Shown here: piece after piece, positions 62,481 through 64,000 of the stretch | Numbering within the stretch: position 1 is the first letter of the stretch | Layout of the letters: each line of letters starts with the position of its first letter | Made by a program: the position numbers and the translations under genes | NCBI GenBank assembly: GCA_949987565.1 | Contig: OX465121.1 | Span: 310,001 to 374,000, forward strand | Direction: 5' to 3' | DNA from: Luidia sarsii | Lineage: Eukaryota > Echinodermata > Asteroidea > Paxillosida > Luidiidae | DNA length: 64,000 nucleotides | The notes under the pieces: generated by a model | What the model saw: the letters and a program-made list of their open reading frames with translations, nothing else | Databases searched by the model: none | What the model was told of the DNA's origin: nothing

Positions 62481-62490
62481 GGGTACAAGA

Positions 62491-62976
62491 AGGGTGCAGA
62501 ACACTAAATAGAGCTCCCATTGAACGCTGTACAAAAGCACTCACTTTCAAAGCCAATTATCCCATGCCCAAAAGTCTCTCAGTTCTTGTAGCTATACTTA
62601 AAACTGTAGTTTGGACCTTCATCTCTGAGATTCTTTTCAATTTTAGTGCCCTTAGCCGATTAGATTTTTTGCTAATTACCCCCAGAAAAAAACACCCCCA
62701 AAATGTCTAGTCGTCCAAGCCGAATTTCTGCAGTGATTTTGAGATGGACCCCTCCACTTCCGCAGCCAAATAGGGCCACATTTAAAGCCAGATATGGTCC
62801 AAATTTCATACCAAATTGAAGAGTGAACCCCCAGGTTGTCTTAAGCTTCACTTGTTCTACAATGTATCAGTTAATTAGCCTCCAAAGACCCCTTATTAAA
62901 AAAAAGTTGTGGGTACACACTTTATGATAATCAGCTCGGCGGAGCCATCTTGGATGGATTTTGTGTGCTGCACCCA
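62491..62976 (+). repeat. DR-1 complete copy
   Basis: Starts GGGTGCAGAACACTAAATAG and ends GGCGGAGCCATCTTGG...GTGTGCTGCACCC; about 485 bp, collinear with 31674-32186 in reverse. GGGTGCAG and CTGCACCC at the two ends are inverted. Confidence 0.9.
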
Positions 62977-63029
62977 GAAGGGTGCAGAACACTAAATAGA
63001 GAACCCCATTGAACACTGTACACTTTGTG
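62977..63029 (+). repeat. DR-1 second start (partial)
   Basis: GGGTGCAGAACACTAAATAG and CCCATTGAACACTGTACA restart immediately after the first copy, a tandem junction. Confidence 0.8.
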
Positions 63030-63165
63030 TGATTCCTGAGCTGCCGCCGTATATAGCCAGGTTTACAGCGATTAGTTGTTTGCATCTAACTGACAACGGG
63101 AGTGTGAGCCCTGTAGATATACGGCAGTTAATGGTTGAATTGCTTGTGACTAGCGCCCCCCCCCC
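63030..63165 (-). repeat. DR-4 block
   Basis: Reverse of the blocks inside SINE-1 copies at 28400 and 30905: TGTGATTCCTGAGCTGCCG, TTGTTTGCATCTAACTGAC, GGTTGAATTGCTTGTGACTAG. Confidence 0.7.
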
Positions 63166-63260
63166 GGCAAAGATTAGTTATAATTATAGTCAACTCCCAA
63201 AATTAATAGTCAACTTAAGCCCATTTCACACACGACCGAAAAACTAGGGTCCTTGGTTAC

Positions 63261-63284
63261 AGGTGACAGTTGTCTGTCACCTAG
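63261..63284. repeat. Short perfect hairpin
   Basis: AGGTGACAG-TTGT-CTGTCACCT: 9-bp arms and a 4-nt loop. No T run follows and nothing shows a terminator role. Confidence 0.6.
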
Positions 63285-63317
63285 GTCGTTAGCGATCACG
63301 AAGCGAGCTAGCTCGGA

Positions 63318-63397
63318 TGGGGGAGCGCTGGCACGTTAGTCCAGAGGTCTCGGTTCAAGTCCCAGTCCAGTCAAAGTTTTCTTTTTCAATTTTTTGT
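63318..63397 (+). repeat. SINE-1 head (diverged)
   Basis: CTCGGATGGGGGAGCGCTGG, GTTAGTCCAGAGGTCTCGG, TTCAAGTCCCAGTCC and AGTCAAAGTTTTC. Confidence 0.7.
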
Positions 63398-63730
63398 TAA
63401 ACTGTACAAAAACACTCACTTTAAATGCTAATTTTTCCACACACAATAGTTTCTCAGTTCTTGTAGCTATAATTGTTGAAATTGAAAAAAAAAAATTACC
63501 CCCAGAAAAAACACCCCTAAAATGTGTAGCCATCTAAGCCAAATTTCTGCAATGATTTTGGAATGGACCCACCCACTTCTACAGCCAAATAGGGCCACAT
63601 TTAAAGTCAGATATGTTCAAAATTACACACGAAATTAAAGAGTGAATCCGCAGGTTTTCATAAGCTTCACTTATTCTATGATAATCAGCTCGGCGGAGCC
63701 ATCTTGGGTGGAATTAGTGTGTTGAACCCT
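63398..63730 (+). repeat. DR-1 third copy at right edge (shortened)
   Basis: AAACTGTACAAAAACACTCAC, ACCCCCAGAAAAAACACCCC, AGCCAAATAGGGCCACATTT, GGCGGAGCCATCTTGGG. It lacks the segment holding GCCTCCAAAGACCCC. Confidence 0.85.
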
Positions 63731-64000
63731 TGGTAAAGACTATTCTACCAACCTCACCAACCTCACTCTGGACTATAAGAGTATTCTATGCTGCCGTTTA
63801 CGAATCCATGGATCAGGCTCGGGCTCAGGCTTTGTTTCAATCTTACTCACAAAATGATACAGGTTATGGTTTGTCACCGAAATTGGAGGTGTTTTTGTTT
63901 TGCTTGATAAGTAAAGAGTATTCACCAACGAACTGGGGCCAAACGCTTGTTTCTGGATAATTATGATGCCTGGGACATTTTAAGGGACTAGAAGAAAACA
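63731..64000. other. Unassigned; open frame of 76 codons
   Basis: The frame from 63730 (MVKTILPTSPTSLWTIRVF) to a TAA near 63960 is unrecognised. The window ends soon after, so no more can be said. Confidence 0.25.

Noticed and set aside
63261..63284. Hairpin AGGTGACAG-TTGT-CTGTCACCT as a transcription terminator
   Set aside because: No T run follows and intrinsic terminators are not expected in eukaryotic nuclear DNA.

Overview
The window looks like nuclear DNA of an animal, most likely a marine invertebrate. The reasons are tRNA-derived SINEs, non-LTR retrotransposon tails, several families of short terminal-inverted-repeat (TIR) elements with TTAA target sites, long microsatellites, and no dense open reading frames. 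The exact phylum cannot be fixed from the sequence alone. I found no convincing protein-coding gene, rRNA, functional tRNA gene or CRISPR array in 64 kb. This is an intergenic or intronic, repeat-built stretch. Nearly all long open frames are chance frames, microsatellite translations or frames inside repeats.

Recurrent families (names are mine). FB1: about 100-250 bp, contains GTGACACCATG and a CTGATGA/GAAACGTT box with a stem between them; often present as inverted pairs. FB2: carries GGTCCTGCTAGGATC-GAAACGTC; more than 20 loci, many as inverted pairs. TT-A (TIR AGCCCCTACACAACATTG), TT-B (TIR AGGCCCAATACAACATT) and TT-C (TIR GCCGTGTCCGCACTGGAC) are non-autonomous DNA elements flanked by TTAA. 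NV-D (TIR GGGCCGTTCCCACT), MITE-E (TIR ACTGCGTTCACACTTGATC), MITE-F (TIR GTTCAGACACCGTACTA) and MITE-G (TIR TGTGACCCGGCAC) are further TIR families. SINE-1 has a 73-nt tRNA head and SINE-2 has a second tRNA-like head. DR-1 is a roughly 500-bp dispersed repeat; DR-2, DR-3 and DR-4 are smaller dispersed repeats.

Layout. 1-12 kb: FB1/FB2 copies, TT-A, TT-B and TT-C elements, a 43-bp minisatellite, MITE-F and a pair of nuclear-receptor-type sites. 12-22 kb: a long NV-D copy, SINE-2, a 212-bp tandem duplication and LINE remnants. 22.5-24.2 kb: an 840-bp GAGAGG polypurine tract between CpG-bearing flanks. 24-26 kb: a complete NV-D, then a TT-C copy whose end has been amplified as a 63-bp tandem repeat. 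26-39 kb: SINE-1 copies, DR-1, LINE tails and largely anonymous sequence. 39.7-44.7 kb: two satellite-like arrays with periods of 173 bp (84+89 dimer) and about 175 bp, separated by MITE-E and TT elements. 45-53 kb: CT-rich tracts, a 16-bp minisatellite, and a pile of nested elements. 53-64 kb: SINE-2 with nested MITE-G, TT-C, FB1/FB2 pairs, a CpG-richer segment near 62.3 kb, and three DR-1 copies at the right edge.

The most informative observations are nested insertions that work as natural filled/empty-site pairs (49.3, 47.6 and 11.4 kb), a covarying stem between hammerhead-like boxes in FB1, a 33-codon frame beginning ATGGCGGAT inside a TT-C element, and a one-way polarity of compound (C)n(A)n tracts.
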